Numbered from the stretch's first letter, positions 11,109 through 24,520 are shown. The stretch: DNA of 64,000 bases from Lithospermum erythrorhizon (GCA_019722365.1 JADFUC010001734.1:1-64000); one strand, 5' to 3'. The notes: a model not told the origin generated them from the letters alone. Numbers and translations are program-made.

Positions 11109-13473
11109 TGTAGCGACCGCCTTATAAATTAAAATGCGCCCTCGGAGATGAATTCGTTATCCCAACGTATATCTGAGTCACCATACAGGAGTAGTTTGAC
11201 ACACAAAAAAAATCACCTATTTGATAACCGATAACTTGATGGTTTGATAAAAAAGTAAAATAGTTCTAAAATTCAAATGTTTTATCTGACTTAACCGTCA
11301 TTGGCATCACCTAAGCAAAACCAAAGTGTAAACTCCATCACATACCAGTCCCAAAATACTCCACAAAATAGTTTACAAATTTTTTCAATACCCAAACAAT
11401 CGGCGAGTACATAAATAAAATAATGAAAAAAGATAGTAGGATCGCAGCCGTCTCTAAGTAAAGTCAACGGACACTCACGAACTCGCAGCTTCTAAAATGC
11501 ACTGTCAATCGGCGGTGGGAAGGGTAAGCTCGGCAGTTTAGTGGAAACTAATCACCCGGATAAATAGCCTCCACGTCCGAGATAGAGTCACGTAATAAAA
11601 GATATAGATGGGCGATAAAGTATATGTACAATAAAGAATATCAATTATCCATAGCATCATAGAAAAAATAATCATCTAATATTGACATACATACATTTTA
11701 GAAGGCTCAACTTACGTTAACCCACATATTGTACCCCGGAGATCTCATATCACATAATCAAGCGATAAAAGCGGCATAAATTCTCAACACAACGTTTACC
11801 CTGACAACAATATAATAAACTTGAAACATAACAATATCCACGTCCCTTTTCTGGCAGGCTCATGAACGCAACAGCATCCATCCTTTTTCGAATCTCACCC
11901 TTGAACGCAACATCCATCATATCCTTTTCAGCGAGGCTCTTGCCAGACACACATGCATCCAAACATGCACCGGCACCGACATTTCGCAATTCAAACGCAT
12001 ACACATCAAGCATTGCAGCGTCGCTTTTGACATACACAACTCAAACAATTATCACCACAACTACAACAAATCTAAGATAGAACAACCATGCAACAATCAC
12101 TTTGCAATAAATCTCAATACTGCTGGCACCCATAATATACTGATACAACAATTTCATATAGAACCTACTACCATAATGTATAACTGACCACCCATCTGAC
12201 TCGACATTTCACAATTTCACAACTATACTCACAGATAAGTTCATAGCAGATACATAGTCGTCAATTTACCACATACTGCGCTCAAACACCAAATAATGTT
12301 ATCAAGCAGTGATAAATTCCCACCTTTGGCTAGTACTGCGCCCGTCCATCAGCCAGTCATGAAGCTTTTCCAGCGTTTGAGTCTAAGCAGAACACAGAAA
12401 ATATAATTACTACAAATTTTGTTATAAATTATCTTTAAACTTTTAATGCCCATTGGTCACTTCCAGATATTATTTGGATTAAACTATGATAAACTAAGTC
12501 AACGTTCCAACTAAATCCTAAATACGAAACTTTTCATTTTCACTTGTGGCAAATACTAACACCTTAAATAATTCCAAACAATCGAATTGTAAGCTTTCCC
12601 CAACTAATTAGACCCATTACTAATAACCTACAATGCAATCTAAACTACAACTCAAAACTAATAAAACCTAATTTCATCATAAACTCATCCAACTTTTTAA
12701 ACCACAATTTCACCTCTGAAAGCAACTTCTGTGGCGATAAAACATAATTATATCATTACAACTCGTTCGGCCAAGTCCAACCGAAGTCCTTAAATTTTTC
12801 CAACACTTTTCTACCCTAAAATCGATTATTATAATCTCTACTATCATTTAGGCTATACAATAGTACATACGATAATAACCCCCGAAAGTCAGAATATTCT
12901 AGAATTCCAAAAGTCAACGTCCTAAAGCGTCCAGAAATTTCACATCAATATTAATTTCAACTCAAAACGACTAATTTTAAACCCAGAATCAATTGAAACA
13001 ATAAAAATCGAAAACCCAAAAGTCAACAAAAAGTCAACATGGTCGAAACTCAAGAAATACCCAAAAAGTTTAGGCCTTTTTTACCTTGAATCGAAGAGAA
13101 TGATGAGAAACTTCTCCAAAATTTGAGGTCCAAAGCTTCGTGAGATGGAGAAATGGGAAAAAAAATCAAAGGGGAGGCAAGATTCGTCGGCATTGAGAGG
13201 GGAAGAAGATGGGAGGGAAGAAAGACTCAGGTTTGTGTTTTGTTTTGGGCTTGGTTGGTTTTATGTGGTGGTGGAGTTGGCCCAATAGTTTAAGTGGTTC
13301 GAAATCAAAGCGTTTTAATTCAGTGATACTCTGGTTTTAACTTATGGACAACTAACTCCAGCATTTAACATTTTATCGTACATAAAATATAAAGTGGTTT
13401 CAACGTTTTACGTTAACCAATTTAATAATCCCAATTTTAATTTATTAATTAACGAGTCGTTATCGGTTTTTAC
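11109..13473 (-). repeat. Gypsy element B, 5' LTR
   Basis: The LTR is co-linear with 17307-19803. Both start with a GCGACCGCC / AACGACCGCC end and ATGCGCCCTCG, and share TTTGATAAAAAAGTAAA-type runs. Both also have an AAGTCAACAAAAAGTC doublet (13021 and about 19360) and a terminal TTTAATTTATTAATTA block (13437 and 19766). The edge nearest gag is TGTAGCGACC on the + strand, that is, ...GGTCGCTACA on the - strand, a normal LTR end. The outer edge is estimated at the CGGTTTTTAC block. A - strand TTGACTTTTTGTTGACT pair resembles those in the other LTRs. No gene is present. Confidence 0.75.
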
Positions 13474-13479
13474 GGTAAT

Positions 13480-13995
13480 GCCATTTGTCTCTTTTCTCCT
13501 GATACCTGCACAACTTGGCACCCTTAGGATTACTCGAACCTTGGCACATAACTGTGAATTTCTTAACTTGTTTTGAACCACCCAAAGCGAAGGGTAAACT
13601 TTCATGTCTTTCCGATTAGTCTCGGCATTCAGATCATCGATGTGGCTTCAGAAAGATAACTCAAATAGCCAAGTTCATGAAAAGTGACTAAAGGCTAGGA
13701 TGAGACTTAAAGATAATATCTACAGCAAATTCTTTCAGTAACATTGCCCATGGCATTAGCGTCGATCGATAATCCTATCATTTGAATGACATGTGGGCTA
13801 GCTGGTTGTCCGTTCCCTAGTTTGCAGTCAATGAGAGCATAAACAGTGTCATCCATCTAATTTCGTGCTTCCTTTTGGAATAACTCCTCAAGTTTCCGGT
13901 ACATGTCATATGCCTTGACCTTTCAGATTTGGCTTCGGTTCCATATGGCGTAAGACATTAGACATCTACAACATCATACTTGAAGACAATCATAA
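13480..13995 (-). pseudogene. Copia-type gag fragment
   Basis: On the - strand, 13918-13720 reads DMYRKLEELFQKEARN, then DDTVYALIDCKLGNGQPASPHVIQMIG, and, after frame shifts, the ILQSLPPSF-type region and an FHELGYL piece. This matches the gag of plant Ty1/copia elements (UBN2-type gag domain). Stops are present. Toward lower coordinates it runs into the LTR of gypsy element B. It lies just inside the copia LTR at 14100-15340, so both probably belong to one - strand element. Confidence 0.75.
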
Positions 13996-14099
13996 CACAA
14001 ACAATGATTAAGTCATTGTTATGTACATAAATTCATTACAGGATCTCACAAGTGATTAAACAATTAATTAAAAATGAGACTTACGGAGATGTCGGCGGA

Positions 14100-15340
14100 G
14101 ACTATGGCTAATTTTGAGAAAGACTAACTGTTCAAATATCCGCGCTCAAGAGTACTACATACAGTCGAGTCCACACCAGGAGGGGTCGAATCCTACACTT
14201 GATTCTGCTAGAACATGGATTGAATTAGATGATTCAAGAATCAAAACAAGAACGTTTTGCGCTTGAATTTGGTAATTCCACTGATGGGAGGTTTGTGTGG
14301 CTTTAGGTCTAGGTTTTTGTGTTTTTTAATGAATAAAACCATCACAAAACCCTTATATATAGCCATATATAATTAACCTAAAATTCCTAACCCGTTAGTT
14401 AATTAATCGGCTCATTAAGAAACTAACTCGTTAATGTCTTATCAAGTTATTAACAAGCTCAATTAACTAAATGATTAATTGAACTAACAAGTCAATTAAT
14501 TCGGGCTCATCAAATAATATTTTACACGACTACGTGATTATTCAGTGAGAATCTTATTTGATTACAATCAACTTACCAATTCTTAAAATGCATTTTTATT
14601 CCATAGATGAAATATAACTCAAGAATCCTTTGTATGTTATTGTGACCTTCAAAGCTCGGATAATAGTAATTAGTATAATTTAAATAGACCATTAATATTA
14701 TTATAACATTATGTATGACTCCTATTTTTTCGTGAGAACTCAACTAGTAATTATAATTACTACAACTACAAGTTCTATTTATGTGATCAAATTTAACTAA
14801 ACTATTAACTGAATCATTACAACAGTGGGTAAAATAAATAAAACCAATAACTATTAATTTCAGCGCTCGAGCACATACTTGGACTATTCGCACATTTCCT
14901 TTCTCTACTTAATCTCGTCATAGGCTAACCATAAGATGTGTGTCATGAAACACTCAAAACTTTCTTTACTCGAACTATGAACAATACTGATAAACCGACA
15001 ACGTCGGGTGCAGTCAATCAGTCCTGACTCTTCGAGAGGTCTGAGATCTACCTTGTATATCAAGTTTGGACAAATCCCTTATAATATATCAACATCTACT
15101 GCTAAACTCATAATGTACCCAATATGTGTTGTTATAATCCCCTGTTACGGTGAATGTTTGACACAGTCAAAGCACATAACTCATATAACATAGATAGTTA
15201 TATATGCAAGTCTAAGAATCGCTAAACTTCAACAGTTCTAAGCAAAATTCATAGGTTCTGAATATACATATCTTCTGAACTGCGGCTGATCAAATCATCT
15301 CAGTTATGCATTTACATAAATTGGAATATCATGGTCAAAA
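14100..15340 (-). repeat. Copia LTR, copy 1
   Basis: About 1.1-1.2 kb of AT-rich sequence, repeated with divergence at 16365-17000 and, split in two, at 34390-34603 and 43175-43500. Shared blocks include AACAAGCTCAA with ATTAATTGAACTAACAAGTC (14450-14492), TGATTACAATCAA (14559), TGTGACCTTCA with CTCGGATAATAG (14641-14668), GTGTGTCATGAAAC (14938), TTTCTTTACTCGA (14961) and CCTTATAATATATCA (15077). It adjoins a copia gag on the - strand. The exact ends are not fixed by a target duplication. Confidence 0.65.
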
Positions 15341-16364
15341 GTTTTGATCAAGATAAGTGATGGTGAAATGCCCGTATCCGCATGATACCAGCGTGACAAT
15401 TAACGGAGACTTGAGAGGTAGGCGGAAGAGTACCAACTAAGATCGATTTGAAACTTAAGTGATCGGCCGGTATATTGAGCAAGTGATCATCACGACTTTT
15501 GCCCTTAAAGTTAGCAGAAAGTGCCTTCTGCTTTGCTGTGAGCAAGTACGATGGGCTTTAATTTTCTTTAAGTTTTATTAATGATAAATAACATATAATC
15601 TCTAAGTTTTTTTAGTTAATATTTTGATGCTTGAACAAATTTTAACTATATTTATAATTATAAGATTAATAAACAAATCCAATTATATCAATTTTATGTT
15701 TATTAAAACTAGTGCATTGAAAATAATAATTCATGTTAAAAGCTTTTGGCTAAAATACGAAATAACTATTTAATGGGTGGTTGCAATATTTTATAAAATC
15801 AAATTAAATATTCCATCATTTATATGATTATATTTATTTAAAATGTGTTGTATTAATGTTGATCTTGTTTTGTACTATGTTAATTATTAATAATTTTTAG
15901 TTTACACATTATTTTATATTTTAGTAATGTCTGTGTCATTTTATATTTTTTCTTGCTATACTACCTCATGATTCATTGATAGTAACCAAATCTTGTAAAT
16001 ATTTCATGTTATTTTTTTTTCTTTAAGAAGAAATCATATATTTATATATTCTTTTATTATGCTATATCATCGCTTCATCAATAATGTTAGATTATTTAAA
16101 ATAAAAATATAAAAGCATGGATGTCTTTAACAATTCCGTTAACTTTAACACCAAACTTAATGATGGAAATTATGCATATTTCGAATAAAAACTTTAAACA
16201 AATAGCATTCCATGATTAATTTAATTGTTATAAAATCAGATCTAAATAATATATTACAATATATTAATACGAGAACCACTTACGATTGCAGCAAAATAAA
16301 TCACCAATAAAGTTCTTTTTCTGACCTCATTTGAATTCCTGGCAACTAACACCAAAATAGGTAA
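15341..16364. other. Unassigned AT-rich sequence
   Basis: 15341-15550 carries a - strand open stretch of 65 codons without a recognisable domain. 15551-16300 is extremely AT-rich with runs of T and A (for example 16010-16022), and I see no coding, repeat or RNA signal in it. Confidence 0.6.
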
Positions 16365-17010
16365 TGCAGTTGATCCCACATCGAGAATTGATTGAATCCT
16401 ATGCTGAGTTTTCTAGAATCTTTGGGATAATCGGACGATAAAACCAAAGTGAAACTTTCAAGTTTCACATGATTTCACAGCTAAAACAATAATGGGAGGC
16501 ATAAGTTTTCACTTTTGATGTTTAGGTTTAATAATATTTTAACCTAATACATCCCCTCTATTTATAGGCTCTAATTATTTAACCTAAAGCCCAACCGAAT
16601 AGTTAATGAGCCGGCTCGTTTAATTTAAACTAACTCGTTAAGTAAAATTACTACTAACAAGTTATTAACAAGCTCAACTAACTATTTAAATAATTAAACT
16701 GACAAGTTAATTATTTCGAGTTCATCCAATTAATAGTTTACACGTGTAGTTTTATTGATTACAATCAATTTCTCAATTTACCAAATATAGTTTAATTTCA
16801 TACATGAAATATATAATTCAACATCCTTTGTGTGTGTGACCTTCAGCCTCGGATAATAGCGGCCGTATAATATAATTGACCATTATTATTATTATTATTA
16901 TTATTATAACAATTATACATGAGATCTAGCAATTTGGCATAATCTCGTATTATCATGAGAACCCGGCAGAATACAACCATCTTCAGAGGGCATACCCTTG
17001 GAATACCACC
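16365..17010 (-). repeat. Copia LTR, copy 2 (partial)
   Basis: This is the same family as 14100-15340. It has TTGATCCCACATCGAGAATT at one edge (16371), then AACCTAA repeats, TTAATGAGCCGGCTCGTT (16602), AACAAGCTCAACTAAC (16667), TGATTACAATCAATTT (16757) and TGTGACCTTCAGCCTCGG (16836). The part matching 14700-15340 of copy 1 is missing. The orientation is taken from copy 1. Confidence 0.65.
16882..16905. repeat. (ATT)8 microsatellite
   Basis: Eight uninterrupted ATT units lie inside copia LTR copy 2. The corresponding place in copy 1 (about 14688-14705) has only two or three units, so the array expanded in this copy. Confidence 0.9.
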
Positions 17011-17306
17011 ACCAAGCGTGTATGCCTAAATAACGAAGAAACACAAAGAGGTTACAAGTCATAAGCTGTCTCATAGACTAACCTCCAACTAAAACAGACA
17101 TAACAAATAAACACTAAATTAGAAAATACAAACATACATCCCCACGACACAAACTTCCCAATTTTCCTTTGTCCATTGGTATATCGATATGCTCTCTATG
17201 ATGCCTTGGTAAACTACATGTTGACTTCCTATTCGGTGTAAAAAACGTTATAGAAGGGATTTACCAGTAGGTAGCGATGCCGTCTGGTATTTTCATGAAA
17301 CACAGT
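17011..17306. other. Unassigned spacer
   Basis: Short stretch between copia LTR copy 2 and the next gypsy LTR. I find no coding domain or repeat in it. Confidence 0.5.
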
Positions 17307-19803
17307 TGCTAACGACCGCCTGAGTAAATGCGCCCTCGAGGTTGAAGGGTGAATTTATAAACTTCTTTATATCCAGGAGTCACTATACGATGGATTGACA
17401 CAAAAATAACTTGTTTGAAAATAATAAAATCGACAATTTGATAAAAAGTAAATAGTTAAAAGCTCGCGTTTCCACTCTGAGGTTTAACATTGGTGGCATC
17501 ATCAACTAAATCAGAATGCAACTTCATAACATTTCCAAAACTAAAGATGCTCCATAAAAGCTTGACTAATACATTTTTCAACACCAAATGAAATCTGATT
17601 TGGTACATAATAAATAAGTGAGAATAAAAGGTATTTGCCAGGGATCCTCGCCCGTCGGTCTCTCACCTAAGTTAAATCACGGACACTCACGAACTCCAAC
17701 GCTACAAGGACACTGTGATAAGGTTGGAAGGGGGTAAGTTCGACAACAGTGAGCGTATCGCTCGGGTATTAGCATCCACGTCGAATGAGATACACGACAA
17801 AAAATAAAGACGTATCGATAGAGTATATGTGTATATAAGGTAAAAGAATAAAACTAAGTATTCATAGCGTCACAGTAGTAATAACCATCATCAACATATA
17901 CACATTTTAAAGGACTCAACTTACGTTATTCTACATGATATATCCAGAGATAGCATGGCTGGTAAGCGAGCAAAACATAAAGTTCTCAATACAACAATTA
18001 CTAACACAATACTTGCAGTATATGAACTCCAAACAACAAGACAATGACATTATGACCTTCCAGGGCGGTGACATCCACCCGATGTCAACCTGATACACAC
18101 AATAACTTTATCCGACATTTATATAATGTCGTTGCCGCTCCGGCGGGGCTACGCGCGTAACGCAACATAATATCATATCAGCACCGGCGGAGCTCACCTA
18201 GCCCGGCTCACCCACGGCAGAATGTCATGTCGCTTTTCCGGTAGGCTCACCGCCGATCGCCCATTCGATATCACAAAAGACACCCGTACGCACAAATGAC
18301 CTACACATGCGACTCAGCGTACCGCGTCAACATGGTCGACCACTTCTACATAAAACCAACCATGACGATGACCAATACTTTGACCATAGCAAACACAGCC
18401 ACACCTGACTCGACCCGGCGTCGACGCTATAACAACCGGATAGAACAACAAACTAACAATCAAAATTGTTCAGTCAACAATTCCATATAGAGAGACCTAC
18501 TACCGTAATGTATCCTTTACAACGTCATACAGCTTCAGCGTTCCACATTTAACTACACTAGCGAGATAAGTTCATAACACAAATACATAGTCACGTATCA
18601 ATTTGCCATATACTTAAACCAGCGTAAATAATGGTATCAATGATAATAAATCCGCGCTGGCTGGTACCACTAGCGCCCGGTGATCAATCGATCCACTTGA
18701 GCCTTTCCCGCGTTCCGAGTCTAAACAAAACACCGAAAGTACAATTACTACTAATTTCATTATAAATTATCTTTTAGCAACTTTTAGTACCCATTAGCAA
18801 CCTTAGGTGAAATATTACCAGTTAAACTTCAACGATAAACTAAGTGACACAATTTCAACTAACCCCAAACCCCTAGCTTTGACCCTCTTTAACTTGAAGT
18901 ACTATCACTTTAAACAATTAATCAATCAATTATCGAAACTTTTCCGACTAATTAAAGCTACATTTCTTTCTTCTCTGATACAAACTAACTACTACTCAAA
19001 ACTAATAAAACTAATTCAACCATCCATAACCTTTAAACTGAAAAATTTCCTATAACAACTATAATAAGGATCGAACATCTTATCTCGTTTAAAACATTTT
19101 TTGAAAAGTCAAGGCCAAAGTCAACACAAAAGTCAGCCCAACTTTGCAACACTTTCTATCCCAAATCGATTATTATCATCTCCTATACTACAATCTTAAG
19201 CCTAGATAACAATTATATGTGTAAACCTCAAACACCAGTCAAACTAAAATCTAAAAAGTCATCACTAAGCGTCACAATTTCTCATCCAAGCAGCGTAATT
19301 TCCAACTCAGAATTTAATTTAAAAGCCCAATAATCAATTGAAGCAATAAAGTCAACTTTAAAAAGTCTACAAAAAGTCAAGCTAGTCGAAACTCAAAATA
19401 CACAAGATTTGGTACTACAACAGATCGAAAAGAGGATGATGAAACTCTCCAAAAAATTTGAGGTCAAAAGCTTGCGAGATGGAGGAGAAATCGGAGAAAG
19501 AAAATCAAGGGAGGGAGGGGGTTCGGGGAATGTGAGAAGGAGATGGGATTTTTTCTTTCTTTTGTTTTATTTTCCCGGCTCTTAAAAGGCTTGTTTGGTG
19601 TGTGGAAGGATGAGGGAAGCGAGCTTATGCGGATGAGAATTCGACCGTTTTAGTTCAAAAAGCTGATACCTCCCGATTCAAAGCACATGACAATATGACA
19701 TTAACATTTATGCATAAAATATAAAGTGGTTTTCGATTTTCGTTAATCAATTTAATAATCCACGTTTAATTTATTAATTAGCAATTCGTAGCACGGTTTT
19801 GAG
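17307..19803 (-). repeat. LTR of gypsy family B (solo or truncated element)
   Basis: About 2.5 kb, similar end to end to the LTR at 11109-13473. Markers are ACGACCGCC near the left end (17312), TGCGCCCTCG (17328), the ACTCACGAACTC block (17682; 11475 in the other copy), AAAGTCAACA-type motifs (19117-19380) and TTTAATTTATTAATTA (19766). No gag or pol of this family flanks it: copia sequence lies on the left and LINE sequence on the right. No convincing target duplication was seen, so it may be a solo LTR or one end of a deleted element. Confidence 0.65.
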
Positions 19804-19849
19804 ACTGCGACAATCTCTTCTTAAACTCTTTCTCTCTAACTTGTCAATA

Positions 19850-20673
19850 CACCGTTACCTCTCAAAAACCCAGTTAGGCTGCTTTCTATACAAGCTTAAA
19901 TGCTTACGTAGAACTAACGCTTCAAAACACTAGCGACAAACTCGCTCAAAGAAAGATGATCCTTACTCTCTTCCTCTTCGCAAAAAACACAAGTAGGATC
20001 AACTTGGATCCCCCACTTGTTAAGTCTATCCTTGGTGCACATTTTACCATTAAACAAAACCCAAGAAACAATTTTATGGAATCCCTCATAGATCATCCAC
20101 TTGCCTTCGTTATCTTTTTGTATCCTTAGAGCATTCCATATAGATTATTGAGTGAAATCCATAGCTTCAAACCATATGCACTTGTCACTTCTATGCAATA
20201 AATTTGCAACTTCTAAATAACACTAGTTGTTGCACTTTTGATGTCTGTCTTCGAATTCCCGGAAGGCTAATTGTCACCTCTGAAACTCTTGCACTTTTTG
20301 GTAGTTGAATATACGACCTTTCCCTTTCACTCAAACATGTCCACAAGATACCCATGCTACTCCAAGGGTCAAACCAAAAAGAGGTAGTTTCTCTATTTCC
20401 CAGTGACCTTGTGAACATCTTGCATGAGCCTGATGCAGCGTATTTCTTCAAATCCACAGATCCTTTCGATTTCTTCTTATATTCCCCAGATAATTTAACG
20501 CTTTTCGGCCTGTTGAATGAACCCACTTGGCTTCCCAAGACTCTCCTTTCTACTGCTTGATGTTCCCGCGATAGCTTGCACAAACAAACCGAATACCCGT
20601 ATTATGATCTTATTGAACCAGTCCCCTCTCTTTCAATGGAAGGCGGATAGTTGTCAAGCACTTTTGGTACATA
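19850..20673 (-). pseudogene. LINE 1, 3' part (zinc-binding domain)
   Basis: On the - strand, 20500-20380 reads GSCKMFTRSLGNRETTSFWFDPWS, the conserved block of plant L1-type LINEs between RT and the zinc-binding region. 20096-19960 reads MIYEGFHKIVSWVLFNGKMCTKDRLNKWGIQVDPTCVFCEEEESKDHL, an RVT zinc-binding domain with the CxxC...H pattern. Frameshifts and stops are present. It continues the LINE RT at 23121-24515, from which a solo LTR separates it. Confidence 0.85.
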
Positions 20674-23120
20674 TGTAATGACCTTTTGGTAGGTATACGA
20701 AGGTTGGGATCGTCGGCAACATGAAACACTCGAGTCACTAGAAGATGACTTTATTTAATATTAATTAAAATATTTGTCGTCATGAACTACAAATCTACGT
20801 CAAAATACATCAACATTAAAATACAACCAAGTCTCTCAAAATGTTGTTGAAGTTACAACAACGACACTACTACAAATTATGTTGCAGATAAAAAGAAGGC
20901 TGTTGTTGAGGATTCTAGCCACTACCGTCTCATCTCTGATCTTACTCGGAAACTTCTTGCTTTCCTTTGTAACCTCTATTGTCGACTCCTTTAGAAAACC
21001 TAGGCATAAAATGCCATCCCATAAAGAAAAGGGGGTAAGCTACAAAGCTTAGTGAATACAAATACCACAAATGGTATCCAAATGTATATAATAATATCAA
21101 CCAAACATCCATCTACATATCACATCCTCCCGGGGCATCACACAAATATATATAAAATAATATCACCCCGAGGTAACCCATCAATATGCAGATCACATCA
21201 TATACCAACATATATATACATCACAACCTCCCGACCGGGGCAAACCACCAATATGCATATCACAATCCTCCCGAACATCGGGGCAACCCATCAATATGCA
21301 TATCACAATCTCGGCGAGGCAACCCGTCAATGTATATATATCGTAGTCTCATTCATTTCAAATCGACACCGCGAAATACACTGACAACAAGCAATACACA
21401 GCCATGCAACACAATCACACACCGATCATAATATAATCATAAGCATCTACAACAATAACATAACATCAGTATGGCTCGATATACGACCAATATAATCCAT
21501 CATGTGCGCCAAATATATCGACATAATATATGAAAGATTGCCCACACATGAGATTGGTACTCGCGTATTAAGTTGTACTCACCTCGGTAAGCAAACTCTA
21601 CACCGTATTCACTAGTTAGTCCAAGCTTTTGGTCATACTTTATATTTCCTATTCCAAAACGTTCGCGTTATTAATACCACATCTATATTTTCACTTTTGA
21701 CATAGTGTTACTATCAGTTTCTAGGTTCTATAATTATTTTACATTTAACCATCCTTACAAGACCTAAAGTATCACCTCAAGTATCATTTAGATTGCTCCC
21801 CTTTTTAAATTATTCAAGATTTAGAATTTCTAAATTTTACTTCTTAAAACACCAAATAAATACCAAATATTTCATAAATCCTTCTAAACTTTTTCTCGCT
21901 CAAAATATAGTTAGAATAGTCAAATATTCTATCCAAAAATAATTTGTTCAATAAAATCTATTTTTCCCCATTTAAATACATTTCTAGTCATTTTAATTTC
22001 CATAAATCAAAATAAATATCAAATCAACTCCATAAATCATCATATATTTTTTTAACTCAAAATAGGGTTCAAGAGTTCATAAATTCTACCCAAACATTTT
22101 TATACAATTTAAAATATATTTTTCTCTATCTAAATCAAGTTTTAGTAATTAAATCACTAAAAATAGTAAACAAAATCAAATCACTCCAAAATTGGGGCGA
22201 GATAATCACGGTACAGTAGAAAATTTTCAAATGTAATATTTGTATTTTTCTCGAAGGTTTGATATTTATTTCATATTGTATACACTTTCTAGCCATTTAA
22301 CTTACAAAAATTATAATAAATACTAAACTTCTTCAAAAATTAAAATATTTTTCTTGGGTCAACTCCAAATATTATAAATGGCTCATAAATTGAAAATTAT
22401 CATATATGAATTTCGTTTACTATTTATTTCACATTTTTCTTTCAAAAGTCAAACTAACTCTAAAAATAGTCCTTCTTGAAATCTTTATTTATCTTTTTAA
22501 AATGTTTATCATCAAAATATTCAAACATCATTTCTTAACTTAGTTATAACTTGTATGTTCAAGAATTATTTATTTTCAACTTTATACCAAAGTCAACAAA
22601 AGTCAAACTTAAAACCATCAAAAATACATAAGAGATAAAACAAGTTATACCTTAGGTGATTAACATGTTTGAGAGAGGAGGTTCTTGACTTATTTCACTA
22701 GGAAATGGAAGAAAATTTTTGGATAGAGGAGGGGAGGTTGGCCATGATGGGGTGGGGAGGTAGGTGAGTTTTTGTTTAATTCTTTGGAAGATGATGATAG
22801 ATGGGCGTTAATTGGAAAAGTTAATATATTATAGTGTTCGTCAGATTTGGTATGTTTTATAGCTTCTTTTAATTAAATTTAATGAGAACAGTCTTAAATA
22901 TATCATTATTAAATTTTAACAAAATACTACTTGTTTTATACTTCTTGGTTTATCTACTCAATCCGAACACATTTTGAATTCTATACTTAGAAATATATGA
23001 CCGACCATTTTATTTGTGTTTTCTTCTCAACCCAGATTTTTTTTAATCTCACCTCATATTCTCCACCCGAGCAACTAGAATATTATTTAAAATAATATTG
23101 GTACGGAGCGAGTTATTTCA
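20674..23120 (-). repeat. Solo LTR (gypsy, family E) inserted in LINE 1
   Basis: This 2.45 kb unit starts TGTAATGACC (20674) and ends TTATTTCA (23120). CATA precedes it (20670-20673) and follows it (23121-23124), a short target duplication. It is flanked on both sides by the same - strand LINE. The right end resembles the right end of 59035-62078 (an AGATTTTTTTT / AGATAC pattern, then AACTAG, then ATAATATT-GT-CGG), and the left end shares GGTTGGGA-CGTCG with it. It holds tandem repeats of about 45-50 bp at 21140-21330 and an AAGTCAACAAAAGTCAA doublet at 22590-22606. There is no internal coding region, hence a solo LTR. Confidence 0.75.
21140..21335. repeat. Imperfect tandem repeats of about 45-50 bp
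   Basis: About four units are built on CCTCCCGA..GGGGCAAACCA, CCAATATGCATATCACAAT and similar. Each unit joins a C/G-rich palindromic part to an ATATGCATAT part. Two units of the same design occur in inverse orientation at 63195-63290. Confidence 0.7.
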
Positions 23121-24515
23121 CATACTTTCCCTCCTCCTTACCACACCATAGAAAAGCTCTAATCCTCTTCTCTATTTCATCAATAACATACTGAGGTATA
23201 GGAACGTTAGAGCACCAAAAATTCTGCAAACCAAACACTAATTACCTTGTCAACTGTGCTCTCTCCCCCCTCCCCAACTCAAATGCCTTGTATTAATTCT
23301 ACTACTATATATCTTTTGTAGTAAACCTTTGGGAAGATAACGATATATCCAAATATTTCATAGGCAAAGATCCCTGTTCCATCTTCATGAACATGCAAAT
23401 CTGTTGTCTGACAGCAGGACTAGTGTCTCCAAAGTAGATCATACTCTTATGACAGTTCAGTTGCAACCTAGTAAGTTCACCAAAGTTACTCAACACTTCA
23501 GCAATTTCTTCAAAAATGTCCAAACAAGCCGATGATAAGATAATCATGTCATCCGCAAAACTCAAATGTGTTATGCCCAGTTGCTCGCACCCAGGATGAA
23601 ACTGAAACTTAGAATTAATGCACTTTTCTCCCATAAGCCCATTGAAAACTTCCAACTCCAGCATAAATAAATAGGAGGATATCAAATCCCCTGTCTCACT
23701 CCCCTCGAGCTTCTAAACCAACCTTTCAATGTACCATTAATATTCACTGAGAATCTAGCCCCTTCCACATATTGCTTGACCAGGAAGATAAACCTGGGAG
23801 GGAAACACATTGCTCCATAACAACCCACAACGTACTCCATTCAATAGTGTCATAAGCCTTCTGAAGATCAACTTTTACTGCAGCCTTAGGAACACCACCA
23901 TCAGGTTTGTGATACCCCTGGACCAATTCCTAAAGCATATGTATACTATCCCCTATATTTCTTCTAGGAATAAAGGCGCATGAAAGGCTTCATTCTGCTC
24001 ACTAAATTCTTGGTAAGACACTTGTACAAATTGTTGCAGCAGGCTATTGGCCTATAGTCTGTCATTCCCTTTGGATGCTCTATTTTAGGAATCAAGGAAA
24101 TAGTCGTGGCACTCAGTTTATAAGGGATATCCAGTAGCAAAAATATAAACCAGAACCTTATACACATCTTGGCCAACACTTTCCCAATTATGCTTATAAA
24201 ATTCAATCCCGTACCCATCCAGTCCTGGGCTCTTGCCTGAACTTTGAGAAAATATAGCATCATGCACCTCATCCATCGATGGTTGAGCCACCAATTTATC
24301 CATATACTCCAGTGGAACCCTCTTACCAATAATACTTATAACTGTTGCCTTTTGATGCTAAGACAAAGGCCATTTCGACTGGAACAACTTCTTATAAAAT
24401 AACACCACAATCTCCTCAAGTTTACTAGGATCAGTAACAGCATTTCCCATCTCATCCTCTAACATAGAAATTTTCATTTTATTTTTGCTTAGCTACGCTG
24501 ATCTGCACTGAAAAG
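23121..24515 (-). pseudogene. LINE 1, reverse transcriptase
   Basis: Read on the - strand from 24515, it gives in order a KNKMKISMLEDEMGNAVTDPSKLEEIV run (24480-24405), SMDEVHDAIFSQSSGKSPGLDG (24285-24220), ATTISLIPKIEHPKGMTDYRPIACCN (24105-24030), VDLQKAYDTIEWSTLW (23875-23830) and SYLFMLELEVFNGLM (23680-23635). THLSFADDMIILS (23570-23530), with the catalytic A-D-D, and QLNCHKSMIYFGDTS follow. This is the L1-clade plant LINE RT. Frame breaks separate the pieces, so it is dead. It is bounded by the solo LTR on one side and by the Tat element's LTR on the other. Confidence 0.9.
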
Positions 24516-24520
24516 ATGTG

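Noticed and set aside
21052..21431. Two overlapping + strand open stretches of 110 and 81 codons
   Set aside because: They lie in the tandem repeats of the solo LTR; the His/Thr/Ile-rich text is the translation of the repeat and not a protein.
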